Part shown: positions 20,112 through 28,628 of the stretch, in pieces
How the letters are laid out: every line of letters starts with the position of its first letter
Position numbering within the stretch: the stretch's first letter is position 1
NCBI RefSeq assembly: GCF_022348165.1
Contig: NZ_JAKRFI010000002.1
Coordinates: 496,001 to 560,000 of the forward strand
DNA length: 64,000 bases
Source: Halomonas sp. McH1-25
Lineage (GTDB): Bacteria > Pseudomonadota > Gammaproteobacteria > Pseudomonadales > Halomonadaceae
Direction: 5' to 3'
The notes under the pieces: model-generated
Database searches by the model: none
What the model saw: only the letters and a program-made list of their open reading frames with translations
Told to the model about the DNA's origin: nothing
Made by a program: the position numbers and the translations under genes

Positions 20112-21385
20112 CCCTGACCATGCTGGCCGTCTTTCTGGTGCACATCCTGTTGGGACTGCCCTTGTTCCTGGCCCTGCTGGTCACGGCCCTGGTCGGGTTC
20201 ATGTTCATCGATCCTTCGATGATTCCTCGCATGCTGCCCCAACAATTCTTCGGGGGCATCAATGCCTTTTCCCTGATGGCGATCCCGTTGTTTATCCTCG
20301 CTGGCAACCTGATGAATGTCAGTAGCCTGACCGAGCGCCTGATGGGGCTGGCTCGGTTGTTGGTGGGGCATCTGCGGGGAGGCATGGGACATGTCAACGT
20401 GGTCTCGAGCGTATTCTTTGCAGGCGTCAATGGTTCGGCAGTGGCAGATACCTCTGCGCTGGGGTCATTGCTGGTGCCTGCGATGCGCAAGGAGGGCTAC
20501 TCCACGGCGTTCGCAGCCGGGCTGACTGCAGGTAGTTCGCTGATCGGGCCGATCATTCCTCCCAGCATTTTCATGATCCTCTATGCCTCGCTGACCAATA
20601 CCTCGGTAGGCGACCTGTTCCTGGCGGGAGTCGTGCCGGGCCTGATCCTCGGGATGGCGTTCATGGCCATGAACGCCTGGTACGCCTGGCACAAGGGGCT
20701 GGCCAAGCGAGGCCGCTGGCCTGCGGCCAGTGAGCTGGCCAAAGCCACGTTTGCCGCAATGCCGGCCCTCGTGGCACCGTTCATCATCGTTGCCGGGATC
20801 GTGCTGGGGTTCGTCACGCCGACCGAATCCGGCGCCCTGACGGCACTGTACGTCGCCTTGTGCGGATTCATGCTCGGCAATTTACGATTGACCGACGTAT
20901 GGCGGGCCATCGTCGACACGGCGCGGCTGACCTCGGCGATCTTCCTGATCATGGCCGCGTCGGCAACCATCAGCTGGCTATTGTCCTATGCCCAGGTGCC
21001 AGCCCAGTTCGTCGAGCTCCTGGCACCGTACATGGAGAACTCCCTGCTGATTCTGTTACTGCTCAGCGCCATCACGTTTGTCACCGGCATGTTCATGGAG
21101 GAGGTGTCGGCGCTGATGCTGCTTACGCCGATTCTCTCACCGGTGGCGATGATGGCGGGTGTCGATCCGGTGCATCTGGGCATCATCATTACCCTGAATA
21201 TCACCATCGCGTTGATCACACCGCCCATGGGCGCCTGTGTGTTCGTCGCGGCTGCCGTGAGTCGGCTGGAGATTGTCGAACTATTCAAGACGATCTGGCC
21301 CTTTGTGCTCACGGCTGTCTTCGTCCTGATTCTGCTGATTCTGTTTCCGTCCCTGACCCTTTGGCTGCCGGCCCTGCTTGGATAA
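20108..21385 (+). CDS. dctM: TRAP transporter large membrane subunit
   Basis: 425 residues, about 12 membrane segments, DctM family. It carries family motifs such as PLFILAGNLMN, GGMGHVNVVSSVFFAGVNGSA, GLTAGSSLIGPIIPPSI and FVTPTESGA. It performs Na+-coupled transport with DctQ and DctP. Only three bases separate its stop from the next gene, so they form one operon. Confidence 0.95.
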   Translation: MTLTMLAVFLVHILLGLPLFLALLVTALVGFMFIDPSMIPRMLPQQFFGGINAFSLMAIPLFILAGNLMNVSSLTERLMGLARLLVGHLRGGMGHVNVVSSVFFAGVNGSAVADTSALGSLLVPAMRKEGYSTAFAAGLTAGSSLIGPIIPPSIFMILYASLTNTSVGDLFLAGVVPGLILGMAFMAMNAWYAWHKGLAKRGRWPAASELAKATFAAMPALVAPFIIVAGIVLGFVTPTESGALTALYVALCGFMLGNLRLTDVWRAIVDTARLTSAIFLIMAASATISWLLSYAQVPAQFVELLAPYMENSLLILLLLSAITFVTGMFMEEVSALMLLTPILSPVAMMAGVDPVHLGIIITLNITIALITPPMGACVFVAAAVSRLEIVELFKTIWPFVLTAVFVLILLILFPSLTLWLPALLG

Positions 21386-21388
21386 ACA

Positions 21389-22162
21389 ATGATGGCGAAC
21401 CCTTCTTCCACTACGATTCTCGCTGACCGGCTGCCACCCATTCCGACCCTTGCCGAGCCGCACTGGGAAACGGTCAGCCGCTTGCCCATTCAGGGTGATA
21501 ATGCGCCGCTCGTGCCCATGAGCCTGGCGCCACTACCCATAAAAGTCTTTCCGGCCTATGCCAAGCTGGGCATTCCCGGTGCGGTCGCCGAATGCTACGT
21601 GCGTGAAGACGTCTACCGGCGACTACTGGCCGTGGCACGCTCGCTGCCGTCGGGCTTGCAACTGGTCGTGCTGGACGGCTGGCGGCCCTGGCGGGTCCAG
21701 CAATATCTGTTCGATACCCTCTATGAATCGATCCGCTCGCATCATGGTGAAGCTGATGAAGAGCAATTGCTGATGCGCACTCGTGAGTTCGTTTCCGTTC
21801 CCAGTCGCGACCCGCAGGCGCCGAGTCCGCATCTCACCGGAGGCGCCGTCGATGTGACGCTGTGCGATGAGGATGGCCTGATGCTGGACATGGGCACATT
21901 GTTCGACGAGGCGGTGCCGGCCTCGCATACCGCGGCCCTGGAAAACCAGGGCGAACTCGACGATTGTCTGGTCCGGGCACGCGATCATCGTCGGCTGCTA
22001 TTCCATGCCATGCGTGAGCAGGGGTTCACCAACCTGCCCAGCGAATGGTGGCATTACGACTTCGGCGATCAGCTGTGGGCCCATTATGGCGATCATGGGC
22101 GGGCCCTCTACGGCCCGGCCGAGCTGGATACCATCGAAAGCCGTTGGCGCCGGCAGCTGTAG
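21389..22162 (+). CDS. ddpX: D-alanyl-D-alanine dipeptidase (VanX/DdpX type)
   Basis: 257 residues, peptidase family M15D. The zinc ligands His148 and Asp155 are in SPHLTGGAVDVTL, and His222 with catalytic Glu219 in EWWHYDF. The transition-state arginine corresponds to Arg99 in GWRPWR. These match VanX His116, Asp123, Glu181, His184 and Arg71. The enzyme hydrolyses D-Ala-D-Ala. No signal peptide is seen, so it should act in the cytoplasm on dipeptide brought in by the adjacent TRAP system. Its start, three bases after dctM, implies co-expression. No vanHA-type genes are nearby, so resistance is unlikely. Confidence 0.9.
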   Translation: MMANPSSTTILADRLPPIPTLAEPHWETVSRLPIQGDNAPLVPMSLAPLPIKVFPAYAKLGIPGAVAECYVREDVYRRLLAVARSLPSGLQLVVLDGWRPWRVQQYLFDTLYESIRSHHGEADEEQLLMRTREFVSVPSRDPQAPSPHLTGGAVDVTLCDEDGLMLDMGTLFDEAVPASHTAALENQGELDDCLVRARDHRRLLFHAMREQGFTNLPSEWWHYDFGDQLWAHYGDHGRALYGPAELDTIESRWRRQL

Positions 22163-22321
22163 CCGGGGTCGTTTGCGACGGTCGTTCCGGACCGCGGTGC
22201 TGGCGGGTTACCGGCACGCAAATCTCTTTACGCTTGGGCAACAGGGCTGGCATTGACGCGGCCAGGACGGCTTGCCAGCCTTGCTTGATGCAACTTATGA
22301 CGATCTCAGAGGAAGAGACTC

Positions 22322-23428
22322 ATGGCCAATCAGGAAGATATCCTGTTCCGTCCGTTTATGCTTTGCGGAATGGAACTGCCCAACAGGGTAATCATGCCGC
22401 CCTTGACCCGCTCACGTGCCGGACAGCCGGGCGACGTGCCCAACGACATGAATGTCGAGTACTATCGGCAACGCGCCAGCGCGGGGCTGATCATCGCCGA
22501 GGCGACCCAGGTCTCGCCGCAGGGTAAGGGCTATGCTTTCACGCCGGGCATCCATTCCGATGCGCAGGTCGAGGGTTGGCGCAAGGTGGTCGATGCCGTT
22601 CACGGCGCTGGCGGCCGTATCATTCTGCAGCTTTGGCACGTGGGTCGCATTTCTCACCCTGAGCTGCAGCCGAACGGCGAGAAGCCGGTGGCGCCGTCGG
22701 CGATCAAGCCCGAGGGTGCACAGACCTTTATCAGTGCCGAGTCCGGCATGGTCGATATACCCGAGCCTCGGGCGCTCGAAACCGACGAGATCCCCGACGT
22801 CGTCGAACAGTTTCGCCAAGGGGCCGAGAATGCCAAACGGGCGGGTTTCGATGGTGTCGAGATTCATGCCGCCAACGGTTATCTGCTCGATCAGTTTCTG
22901 CGCACCAAGAGCAACCAGCGCACCGACCACTACGGTGGCTCGCTGGAGAATCGCCTTCGCTTCCCGATGATGGTCGTGGATGCCGTGGCCGAGGTCTGGG
23001 GGGCGGACCGGGTCGGGGTGCGTGTCACGCCGACCGGCAGTTTCAATGACATGGCCGACGACAACCCGGTCGAAACCTTCGCGGCGTTTGCCAAGCGACT
23101 CGACGAGGCCGGCATCGCCTTTATCGAAGTGGTGGAGGACTCGTTCCAGGGCAACCTGGTGAAGGGGCGTCCCGAAGAAGTCATCAAGGCCATTCAGGAC
23201 AACTTCAAGCGCACCTATATCGGCAACGGGCACTACACGGCCGAGGAGGCGCGCGAGCGCATCGAGGCGGACAAGTGCGACCTGGCATCGTTCGGGCGGG
23301 CCTTCATTGCCAACCCCGACCTGCCGGAGCGTTTCCGCCGCGGGGCCCCGCTCAACGAATGGGACGCCAGCACCTTCTACGGTGGTGATGAGCGAGGCTA
23401 TACCGACTATCCCTTCCTGGAGTCGTAA
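22322..23428 (+). CDS. nemA: Old Yellow Enzyme family alkene/N-ethylmaleimide reductase
   Basis: 368 residues. FMN-dependent reductase of activated C=C bonds and nitro compounds. It contains the OYE signature EIHAANGYLLDQFLRTKSNQR, then YGGSLENRLRF, and the N-terminal NRVIMPPLTRSRA. The GAGGAAGAGACTC upstream is a good ribosome-binding site. It stands alone between the TRAP operon and the cobalamin genes. Confidence 0.93.
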   Translation: MANQEDILFRPFMLCGMELPNRVIMPPLTRSRAGQPGDVPNDMNVEYYRQRASAGLIIAEATQVSPQGKGYAFTPGIHSDAQVEGWRKVVDAVHGAGGRIILQLWHVGRISHPELQPNGEKPVAPSAIKPEGAQTFISAESGMVDIPEPRALETDEIPDVVEQFRQGAENAKRAGFDGVEIHAANGYLLDQFLRTKSNQRTDHYGGSLENRLRFPMMVVDAVAEVWGADRVGVRVTPTGSFNDMADDNPVETFAAFAKRLDEAGIAFIEVVEDSFQGNLVKGRPEEVIKAIQDNFKRTYIGNGHYTAEEARERIEADKCDLASFGRAFIANPDLPERFRRGAPLNEWDASTFYGGDERGYTDYPFLES

Positions 23429-23444
23429 TCTGACTGCTGGCAGG

Positions 23445-23467
23445 CAAGGGGGTACAATGCCCCCTTG
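23445..23467 (+). terminator. Hairpin after nemA
   Basis: CAAGGGGG pairs with CCCCCTTG around a 7-base loop, followed by TCTTCC. A probable terminator separating nemA from cobT, although the T-run is weak. Confidence 0.6.
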
Positions 23468-23579
23468 TCTTCCGCCCCGTCCTGCATTCGCCTCGCTGTG
23501 ATAAGCTCGCTGCGTTCCGTGGCCCTGGCCGTACATTGTGCCAGCCCCCTAAACGAGCCAGCGAATAGAAGCCCTGCGC

Positions 23580-24641
23580 ATGTCGCCCACGCTAGAGCAC
23601 ACGCTTACACGCATTCGTGACCGGGATCGCCAGGTTGGCGACCGGGTCTGTACCCATCTCGACACGCTTACCAAACCCCCCGGTAGCCTGGGGCGCCTGG
23701 AGACGCTGGCCATTGAGCTGGCGGAAATCCGTGGCGAGGACTTTCCCGACGTAACGCCGCCCGGCGTGTTGGTGTTCGCCGCCGATCACGGGGTGGCGGC
23801 GGAGGGCGTGTCGGCCTTTCCTCAGGAAGTCACTGCCCAGATGGTTGCCAACTTCGTCAGCCGGGGCGCAGCGATCAATGTCTTTGCCCGCCAGATCGGC
23901 GCCCGGCTGGAAGTGATCGATGTCGGCGTGGCGGCCGAGCTGGCTGGCGATGGCATCGTGCATGCCAAGATCCGTCCCGGTACGGGCAATATCGTCGAAA
24001 CCGACGCCATGACTCGCGACGAGGCCGTACAGGCCGTCGAAACCGGCATCCAAGCCGCCGAGCGTATGGCCGAGGCCGGCTGCCGCTGCCTGATCGTCGG
24101 CGAGATGGGCATTGCCAACACGACGGCGAGCAGCGCCGTACTGGCAGTTCTGACCGGCCATGAGGTGCATGGCCTGGTTGGCCGGGGCACTGGCATTGCC
24201 GAGTCGCATCTCGTCCACAAGCAGGCGGTGATCGAACGGGCCATTGCGGCGCGCCAGGCGGACGCCGACGATGCGCTGGACGTAGTGAGCAAGCTCGGCG
24301 GGCTGGAAATTGCCGCCATGGCCGGGGCCTATCTGGGCGCGGCGGCGCATCGCCTGCCGGTTATCGTTGATGGCTTCATTGCCACGGTGGCCGCCCTGGT
24401 GGCCTGTCGGTTGTGCCCGGCGGCACGCGACGCCATGATTTTCGGGCATCGCTCCCTGGAGCCGGGCCATGGCGTGGCGTTGGATACGCTCCAGGCCCGA
24501 CCGCTGCTCGATCTGGACCTGCGCCTGGGGGAAGGCACCGGCGCGGCACTGGCCTATCCGCTGCTGGTCTCGGCCACGCGCATGCTTGCCGAGATGGCGA
24601 CCTTTGCCTCGGCCGGCGTAACCGACAGCGAGTCGCGCTGA
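23580..24641 (+). CDS. cobT: Nicotinate-nucleotide:dimethylbenzimidazole phosphoribosyltransferase
   Basis: 353 residues. It makes alpha-ribazole phosphate from nicotinate mononucleotide and dimethylbenzimidazole for the lower loop of B12. Motifs: KPPGSLGRLE, FAADHGVAAEGVSAFP, GEMGIANTTASSAV and FGHRSLEPGH. It is the first gene of a tight seven-gene plus-strand run. No cobalamin riboswitch is visible in the 150 bases before it. Confidence 0.95.
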   Translation: MSPTLEHTLTRIRDRDRQVGDRVCTHLDTLTKPPGSLGRLETLAIELAEIRGEDFPDVTPPGVLVFAADHGVAAEGVSAFPQEVTAQMVANFVSRGAAINVFARQIGARLEVIDVGVAAELAGDGIVHAKIRPGTGNIVETDAMTRDEAVQAVETGIQAAERMAEAGCRCLIVGEMGIANTTASSAVLAVLTGHEVHGLVGRGTGIAESHLVHKQAVIERAIAARQADADDALDVVSKLGGLEIAAMAGAYLGAAAHRLPVIVDGFIATVAALVACRLCPAARDAMIFGHRSLEPGHGVALDTLQARPLLDLDLRLGEGTGAALAYPLLVSATRMLAEMATFASAGVTDSESR

Positions 24642-24645
24642 TCCC

Positions 24646-25626
24646 ATGCTCGTCGAGCCGTTCAGCCTGGCCGGGTCAGGATTATTGCTGGTTGCGATCA
24701 CCCTTGATCTGCTTGTTGGCGACCCGCGTTGGCTGCCGCATCCGGTGGTCATCATCGGACGCCTGATCTCCCGCCTGGACCGGGCCTGGAACCATGGTTC
24801 CTCTCAGGCCCGGCGGATTAGAGGTGTCTTGCTGACAGCTCTGGTGGTGCTGGGAACCTACACGACCGCTTGGCTGGCGTTGGCGGCGTTGACCTGGTTG
24901 CACCCCTGGCTGGGCATGCTCGGCGAGATTGCCTTGCTGACGACCACGCTGGCCATCAAGGGGCTGCGCGATGCGGCACTCGAGGTGGCCCGGCCGCTGG
25001 CACGTGGCGATCTGGTCACGGCCCGGTCACGGCTTGCCATGATCGTCGGTCGCGACACCCAGGCGCTGGACGAGGGCGAGATCACCCGCGCCAGCGTGGA
25101 AACGGTCGCCGAGAATACCGTCGATGGCATCACCGCGCCGCTGTTCTGGGCTTTCATCGGCGGTGCGCCGCTGGCGCTGGCCTACAAGGCGGTAAATACG
25201 CTGGATTCGATGGTCGGCTACCTGAGCTCGCGCCATGCCGACTTCGGCTACGCTTCGGCGAAGCTCGACGATCTCGCCAACTGGATCCCCGCCCGGCTGA
25301 CCGCAGTGTGCCTGTGGCTGGCCGCCTGGCTCGTGCCCAATGCCAGGGTGCGCGGCGCGCTGGTCGCGACCTGGCGTGACGCGCCACGCCATCCCAGCCC
25401 CAACGCCGGCTGGCCGGAGGCGATGATGGCGCACCTGCTCGGTGTGCAGCTCGGCGGCACCAATCATTATCAGGGTCGCGTCTCGCAGCGCGCCACGCTG
25501 GGTACGCCCCGCGAGGTGTTGTCCGTCACGCACGTGTTCCGGGCCATCCGCCACATGCATGCCGGTTGGTTGGCCTTTGTGCTGTTGTTGGCCATCGTGG
25601 CACTGCTATGGGAGGCCATTGCATGA
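24646..25626 (+). CDS. cobD: Adenosylcobinamide-phosphate synthase
   Basis: 326 residues with several membrane helices (CobD/CbiB family). It attaches the aminopropanol (phosphate) side chain to adenosylcobyric acid. The conserved DLLVGDPRWLPHPV, ASVETVAENTVDGITAPLFWAFIGG and NTLDSMVGY motifs are present. It lies four bases after cobT and overlaps cobC by 4 bases (ATGA). Confidence 0.94.
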   Translation: MLVEPFSLAGSGLLLVAITLDLLVGDPRWLPHPVVIIGRLISRLDRAWNHGSSQARRIRGVLLTALVVLGTYTTAWLALAALTWLHPWLGMLGEIALLTTTLAIKGLRDAALEVARPLARGDLVTARSRLAMIVGRDTQALDEGEITRASVETVAENTVDGITAPLFWAFIGGAPLALAYKAVNTLDSMVGYLSSRHADFGYASAKLDDLANWIPARLTAVCLWLAAWLVPNARVRGALVATWRDAPRHPSPNAGWPEAMMAHLLGVQLGGTNHYQGRVSQRATLGTPREVLSVTHVFRAIRHMHAGWLAFVLLLAIVALLWEAIA

Positions 25627-26744
25627 CACGCGACGTGCCGGCACAGGATTGGCCGCGCCACGGCGGCCAGCCTCGGGCGCTGCTGGAGCGGCTCGGGCTG
25701 CCGCCCGGGCGCGAGGTGCTGGACTTCAGCGCCAATCTCAACCCACTGGGCCCGCCGGAGTGGCTGGACGAGCACTTGCCGTCCCTCTGGCACGGTATCG
25801 ATCGTTATCCCGATCCCGACTATTACACTGCACGATGTGCGATCGCCGAGGCCCAGGGGCTCGACGCCTCACAGGTACTGCTGACCAATGGCGGTGCGGA
25901 GGCGATTTTCCTGGCTGCCGCCCTGCATGCCGGACGGCAGGCTGCCATCGTCCAGCCGACCTTCGACGAGTATGCACGCGCTTGCCGGCATTACGGGCTC
26001 GCCATTCACAGCGCCTTCCTGGCCGCCGATTTCTCGCTCGACGAGAGGCGCGCTTGCGAGGTCATGCGTGAGGCTGATGTCATGTTCCTTTGCCGCCCCA
26101 ACAATCCCAGCGGTACGCTGATTCCGCGTGCGCTGATCGAGCGCCTGCTCGAAGCGGGGCGGACGCACGGCACCTGCCTGGTCGTCGACGAGGCATTCAT
26201 CGATTTCGTCGAGGATGCTGCCGAATCCTTGATTCCGCTGCTCGCCGTGTATCCCAATCTGCTGATCCTGCGTTCGCTGACCAAGCTCTACACTATTCCC
26301 GGCCTGCGGCTGGGTTACCTGCTGGGCGCACCCGACATCGTCGCCCGGGCTGCCGAACTGCAGATGCCGTGGAGCGTCAATGCCCCGGCCGCCGCCCTCG
26401 TCGCGCCGTTGCTGGCCGATGAGGCGTTTGTTGCGCGGACTCACGACTGGCTGCGTCGGGAACTGGATCGTCTGACACCGGCGTTGACACGCCTGGGGTT
26501 CGAGGTGTCGCCGACCCGGGTCAATTTCTATCTGTTGCGCGATCGTCACCAGCCGCACTCCACCGATGCGTTGCTGCGCTTTCTGGCCAGCGTTGGCATC
26601 CTCGCCAGGCACACCCATAATTTTCCTGGTCTCGAAGATGGCTGGCTGCGTCTGGCGGTGCGTTCGGTCGAGGACAACGATCGCCTGCTGGCGGTTCTCT
26701 CAACCTGGCGGCAGACGCGGAAAAAGGGGCAGGGGACGTCATGA
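25623..26744 (+). CDS. cobC: Threonine-phosphate decarboxylase, PLP-dependent (CobC)
   Basis: 373 residues, class I/II aminotransferase fold. It decarboxylates L-threonine-O-3-phosphate to aminopropanol phosphate for CobD. Motifs: DFSANLNPLGPPEW, NGGAEAIFL, PNNPSGT and the PLP lysine in LRSLTKLYTIPGLRLGYLLG. In Salmonella nomenclature this is CobD. The frame opens at 25566, but the ATG at 25623 gives the ATGA coupling with the previous gene. Also coupled by ATGA to cobU. Confidence 0.92.
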   Translation: MTRDVPAQDWPRHGGQPRALLERLGLPPGREVLDFSANLNPLGPPEWLDEHLPSLWHGIDRYPDPDYYTARCAIAEAQGLDASQVLLTNGGAEAIFLAAALHAGRQAAIVQPTFDEYARACRHYGLAIHSAFLAADFSLDERRACEVMREADVMFLCRPNNPSGTLIPRALIERLLEAGRTHGTCLVVDEAFIDFVEDAAESLIPLLAVYPNLLILRSLTKLYTIPGLRLGYLLGAPDIVARAAELQMPWSVNAPAAALVAPLLADEAFVARTHDWLRRELDRLTPALTRLGFEVSPTRVNFYLLRDRHQPHSTDALLRFLASVGILARHTHNFPGLEDGWLRLAVRSVEDNDRLLAVLSTWRQTRKKGQGTS

Positions 26745-27298
26745 TCGCCTTCGTCAGTGGCGGTGCACGCTCGGGCAAGAGCCGCTATGCCGAATCGCTG
26801 GCCCGATCCTGGCAGGCCGAACATGGCGGTGGTCTTTATTACCTGGCCACGGCGAAGGCGGCTGGTGCTGCCGGGGACGAAGAAATGGCCGGGCGCATCG
26901 CACGGCACCGTCGTGAGCGCGGCGAGGCCTGGACGACGCTGGAAGAACCCGTGGCCATCGATACGGCGATCGGTCAGGTGGCGGACCGGAGCACCGTGCT
27001 GCTCGACTGCCTGACGCTGTGGGCCAGCCAGGTGCTGTATGCCAGTTCGCTGAACGAACATGCCGGCGTGGCGATGTTGCGTGTCGTCATGCATGAGGCC
27101 CGCGCCCGAGCATTGGACCTGGTGGTGGTCTCCAACGACGTCAACGAGGGGTTGCCGGTTCGCGATGCCGAGGTGCAGCGCTACGTGGCTTTCCTGCAGC
27201 GTTTGCACCGCGAGGTCGTGGCCGAGGCCGAGGTGGTCGTCCAGGTCGTCGCTGGCCTGCCGGCCTATTGGAAAGGAGAACGGCCATGCGTGCCGTGA
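26741..27298 (+). CDS. cobU: Adenosylcobinamide kinase/guanylyltransferase
   Basis: 185 residues. It phosphorylates and then guanylylates adenosylcobinamide. The P-loop GGARSGKSRYAE, the guanylyl-accepting His in RIARHRRERGEAWTTLEEP and VLLDCLTLWASQ are all present. The C-terminal motif is diverged: family members usually show NEVG-x-GIVP, whereas this reads NDVNEGLPV. A second CobU-like gene lies 1.3 kb downstream with the complementary pattern. It overlaps cobS by 13 bases. Confidence 0.92.
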   Translation: MIAFVSGGARSGKSRYAESLARSWQAEHGGGLYYLATAKAAGAAGDEEMAGRIARHRRERGEAWTTLEEPVAIDTAIGQVADRSTVLLDCLTLWASQVLYASSLNEHAGVAMLRVVMHEARARALDLVVVSNDVNEGLPVRDAEVQRYVAFLQRLHREVVAEAEVVVQVVAGLPAYWKGERPCVP

Positions 27299-28044
27299 TG
27301 TACGGTTTCCTGCTGGCGTTGCAGTTCCTGTCGCGTCTGCCGGTGCCGGTCGAATGCCCGTGGCATGCTCAGACCAGCCGCTGGGCAGTGCGTTGTTATC
27401 CACTGGTGGGACTGCTGCTGGGCGGCATCGTGGCCATGGTCGGAATGCTGCTGCAGGCAGTACTGCCGATACCGATGTTGGCTCTGCTGCTGCTCAGTGC
27501 CTGGGTGGCGTTGAGCGGCGGACTGCACCTGGACGGTTGGATGGACGTGGCCGACGCCGTAGGCAGCAATGCCCCGCTGGAAAAGCGCTGGGCGATCATG
27601 AAAGACCCGCATGTCGGAAGTTTTGGCATCCTGGCGCTGGTCTTCCTGCTGCTGTGGAAGGGCGCGCTGCTGCTGGCGTTGCTCGACACCAATGCCGGCC
27701 TGGCGTGGCTGCCGCTGGTCATGGCCCTGGCGCGTCTGGGGGCGGTGGGATTGCTGGTCCAGGTACCGGCGGCCCGTCCCGAGGGGCTGGCACGCGCCTG
27801 GCAGCAACACCTTGGGCAGCGCGACCTGCTGTTGGCATTGTGGCCGCTGCCGTTGGTTTTCCTGCTTTGGCCGGGTTGGGCGTGGCTGCTCGTCGCCCTG
27901 GTTCCGTTTCTGATCGGCTATGGCCTATGGGCGCGGCGCGCCTTCAACGGCATCAATGGCGACATCCTGGGCGCCGCCATCGAGGGAGGAGAGCTATGGC
28001 TGTTGCTGAGCGTCTGGCTGTGGTGCTCGTTCGCCACGGGCTGA
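27286..28044 (+). CDS. cobS: Adenosylcobinamide-GDP ribazoletransferase (cobalamin synthase)
   Basis: 252 residues, polytopic membrane protein. It joins adenosylcobinamide-GDP to alpha-ribazole (phosphate). Family features: LQFLSRLPVP at the N-terminus, RCYPLVGLLLGG, then LSGGLHLDGWMDVADAVGS and MKDPHVGSFG. The start at 27286 has an AAAGGAG ribosome-binding site; the longer frame from 27268 is less likely. It overlaps the next gene by 49 bases. Confidence 0.93.
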   Translation: MRAVMYGFLLALQFLSRLPVPVECPWHAQTSRWAVRCYPLVGLLLGGIVAMVGMLLQAVLPIPMLALLLLSAWVALSGGLHLDGWMDVADAVGSNAPLEKRWAIMKDPHVGSFGILALVFLLLWKGALLLALLDTNAGLAWLPLVMALARLGAVGLLVQVPAARPEGLARAWQQHLGQRDLLLALWPLPLVFLLWPGWAWLLVALVPFLIGYGLWARRAFNGINGDILGAAIEGGELWLLLSVWLWCSFATG

Positions 28045-28628
28045 CGGCATGGAACCGCGAACGGCGTTATCTGGGTCATCGCGATATCGAACTGCTCGAT
28101 ATCGACAATGGCCTCGACGCGTTGCGTGCCGCGTTGGCGAGGCTGACGTTCGACGCCGTCTATTGCAGCGACCTGCAGCGTTGCCGACAAACCCTGACCG
28201 GGCTTGGGTTGCCCAACGATCGAGGCGTCGAGACGCGTTTCGATGCCCGCCTGCGCGAGCTCGACTTCGGCGCCTACGAGGGGCTGCGCTATGACGATCT
28301 CAAGCACGATGCCGGCTACCGGGCCTGGATCGACAGCCAGGGCGAGCTGGCCCCGCCGGGTGGCGAGTCGGCAGCCGCCTTCCACGCCCGGGTAGCGGCG
28401 GGCATGGACGACCTGCTGGCACGTGCCGAGACGCAAGGGCATGGTCGTGTGCTGGTCGTCACCCATGGTGGCGTGATCCGTGCGCTGCGTCAGCGCCATG
28501 AAGGGCTCGGCTTCTGGGAGGGCAGCATCGAACCGGGCCAGTCCCATACGCTGACGTTCATCTATCGGGGAGGGTGGCAATGCAGTGCTTCATCGGTGGC
28601 GCCTACGCCGGCAAGCGTGCCGCGGTAA
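27996..28628 (+). CDS. Alpha-ribazole phosphatase-type histidine phosphatase
   Basis: 210 residues, phosphoglycerate-mutase-like family. Catalytic motif LVRHGLTAWN near the N-terminus, YCSDLQRCRQT, LRELDFGAYEGL and VTHGGVIR. In this context it should dephosphorylate alpha-ribazole-5'-phosphate or cobalamin-phosphate (CobC of Salmonella). The frame is open far upstream, but the ATG at 27996, with a GAGGGAGGAG ribosome-binding site, puts the RHG motif at the usual distance. It overlaps cobS by 49 bases and the following gene by 49 bases, unusually long overlaps. Confidence 0.88.
   Translation: MAVAERLAVVLVRHGLTAWNRERRYLGHRDIELLDIDNGLDALRAALARLTFDAVYCSDLQRCRQTLTGLGLPNDRGVETRFDARLRELDFGAYEGLRYDDLKHDAGYRAWIDSQGELAPPGGESAAAFHARVAAGMDDLLARAETQGHGRVLVVTHGGVIRALRQRHEGLGFWEGSIEPGQSHTLTFIYRGGWQCSASSVAPTPASVPR

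Noticed and set aside
21389-22162. Vancomycin-resistance (VanX) gene
   Set aside because: No vanH or vanA type neighbours and a TRAP operon context; a catabolic or recycling role is more likely.
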